From assembly GCA_036272915.1 (NCBI GenBank), contig DATAXV010000199.1:1-6686 (forward strand): DNA of 6,686 nucleotides. The letters are read 5' to 3'. The notes under the pieces were generated by a model. The model did not search any database. It was not told the origin of the DNA and saw only the letters and a program-made list of their open reading frames with translations. Numbering within the stretch: the stretch's first letter is position 1; each line of letters opens with the position of its first letter. Positions 6,089 through 6,686 of this stretch are shown here, piece after piece. The position numbers and the translations under genes are program-made. This stretch comes from DATAXV01 sp036272915 (GTDB taxonomy: Bacteria > Chloroflexota > Dormibacteria > Dormibacterales > Dormibacteraceae).

Positions 6089-6138
6089 CGACTGAGCCGG
6101 TCTCAGTACGCGGATCGAACTGACGATCCGGTCTCAGT
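6089..6138. repeat. Duplicated dyad unit at the 3' end of the DUF6398 gene
   Basis: CCGGTCTCAGT occurs twice (6097-6107 and 6128-6138), each copy preceded by ACTGA one or four bases earlier. Each unit is therefore itself an inverted repeat (ACTGAG/CTCAGT at 6091-6107). Between them CGGATCG (6111-6117) and CGATCCG (6124-6130) form a perfect 7-bp stem with loop AACTGA. The right copy overlaps the TGA stop of the minus-strand gene. The block could fold as alternative hairpins and act as a terminator, though no T-tract follows. Confidence 0.5.
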
Positions 6139-6685
6139 CAGCCTCATCGAGGAGGGCCGGATCCGGGATCAGACCGCGATCGTGAAGGCGGCGCTGCTCC
6201 CGGCGGGGCAGGTTTCTTGCATCAACAAGTCTTCCCTGCAGCTCGACGATCCAAGCGGTCGGATGGTGGGCCAGGCGCGCGGGAGGCCAGAGGGCCGGAT
6301 CCTCCGGCTCATAGGCGAGAAGCTGGCGGATCCGGCGGGTTCGAGCCCGCATCACCGAGGCCGTGACACCGCCGATGCTGGCCAGCTGGTCGGCGCTGAG
6401 ATGAGGCCCGCGGGCGCCGACGATGAGCCGGTTGGCGGAGCAGACCAGGTGCACCACGCTCGTCGCCCAGGCCCGCGGGCGGCCACGCTCGAGCGGGCGG
6501 GTCGGCACGCCGGCGAGACGCGCAACGACCAGCTCGCAGACGCCGCGGTAGCCATCATCGTCGAGGAACTGCTGGCAGATGTCGTCCAGGTGGGCGAGGA
6601 CTTCGGTGGCGACCGGCCTCAGCCCGTCGGGCACGTCCAACTGGTCGAGCCGGTCGTCGTTCTCCGTCTGGCGGGTCTTGAGGGC
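6134..6685 (-). CDS. DUF6398-type protein, N-terminus beyond the window
   Basis: The frame stays open to the right edge, reading ALKTRQTENDDRLDQ before the TTG at 6640, so the true start probably lies outside and at least 183 residues are visible. From the TTG, residues 1-110 resemble DUF6398 as I remember it: CELVVARLAG, then a LERGRPRAWATSVVHLVCSANRL-like segment, PHLSADQLASIGGV and a basic helix RARTRRIRQLL. The ADQLASIGGVTASVMRARTRRI stretch resembles a helix-turn-helix. The tail has HHPTAWIVELQGRLVDARNLPRRE and GLIPDP, a C-terminal pattern I associate with the same proteins. No enzymatic motif, signal peptide or TM segment is visible, and its function is unknown. It is transcribed towards the sigma gene but separated by about 400 bp, so probably not in one operon. 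Confidence 0.75.
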   Translation of the reverse strand, partial: ALKTRQTENDDRLDQLDVPDGLRPVATEVLAHLDDICQQFLDDDGYRGVCELVVARLAGVPTRPLERGRPRAWATSVVHLVCSANRLIVGARGPHLSADQLASIGGVTASVMRARTRRIRQLLAYEPEDPALWPPARLAHHPTAWIVELQGRLVDARNLPRREQRRLHDRGLIPDPALLDEAD

Positions 6686-6686
6686 C

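Larger units (their letters stand above)
5726..6133. other. Non-coding region upstream of the sigma gene (408 bp)
   Basis: No frame here has the third-position G/C bias of the neighbouring genes, and the stretch 5991-6050 is the most AT-rich in the window. It holds the presumed promoter and a leader of the sigma gene, several dyads (annotated separately) and the end of the next gene's transcript. No tRNA or recognised riboswitch was seen. Confidence 0.6.

Overview
The window is about 70% GC with strong G/C preference at third codon positions in its coding parts. Every start that can be argued for is GTG or TTG, or leaves a choice between GTG and ATG. This fits a high-GC Terrabacteria lineage (Actinomycetota, Chloroflexota or a Dormibacterota-like soil group). 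The sequence does not settle which, and no phylum-specific marker is present.

Layout from left to right: (1) positions 3-89 hold the last codons of an unidentified plus-strand gene that converges on the next operon. (2) A compact minus-strand operon spans 2807 down to 149. It encodes a MerR/excisionase-type HTH regulator, then glutamyl-tRNA reductase (hemA), then hydroxymethylbilane synthase (hemC). Both junctions are 4-bp stop/start overlaps (TTGA and GTGA), so translation is probably coupled. (3) A 156-bp divergent intergenic region contains a 10-bp palindrome and a longer inverted repeat. (4) A plus-strand membrane histidine kinase (four TM segments, GAF, HisKA, HATPase) runs 2964-4673 with no response regulator in view. 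(5) A strong hairpin sits between the convergent kinase and sigma genes. (6) A minus-strand sigma-70 factor of the RpoD/SigA type (5725-4730) has canonical region 2 but unusual residues in the -35 recognition helix. (7) About 400 bp of non-coding DNA lies upstream of the sigma gene, with a TATACT -10-like box, a perfect 12-bp palindrome just downstream of it, and other dyads. (8) A near-duplicated pair of small dyads overlaps the end of a minus-strand DUF6398-type gene, which runs off the right edge.

HemA and HemC catalyse the first committed step (glutamyl-tRNA to glutamate-1-semialdehyde) and a middle step (porphobilinogen to hydroxymethylbilane) of C5-pathway tetrapyrrole synthesis. The HTH protein translated just ahead of them is a natural candidate for their regulator, but its ligand is unknown. 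The kinase and the sigma factor are both regulatory, but nothing in the sequence links them functionally to the hem genes. No tRNA, rRNA, CRISPR array or mobile element was recognised. I see no wholly new multi-gene system. The most unusual points are the sigma factor's -35 helix, the shortened HemA with a conserved His replaced, and the regulator-hemA-hemC arrangement.
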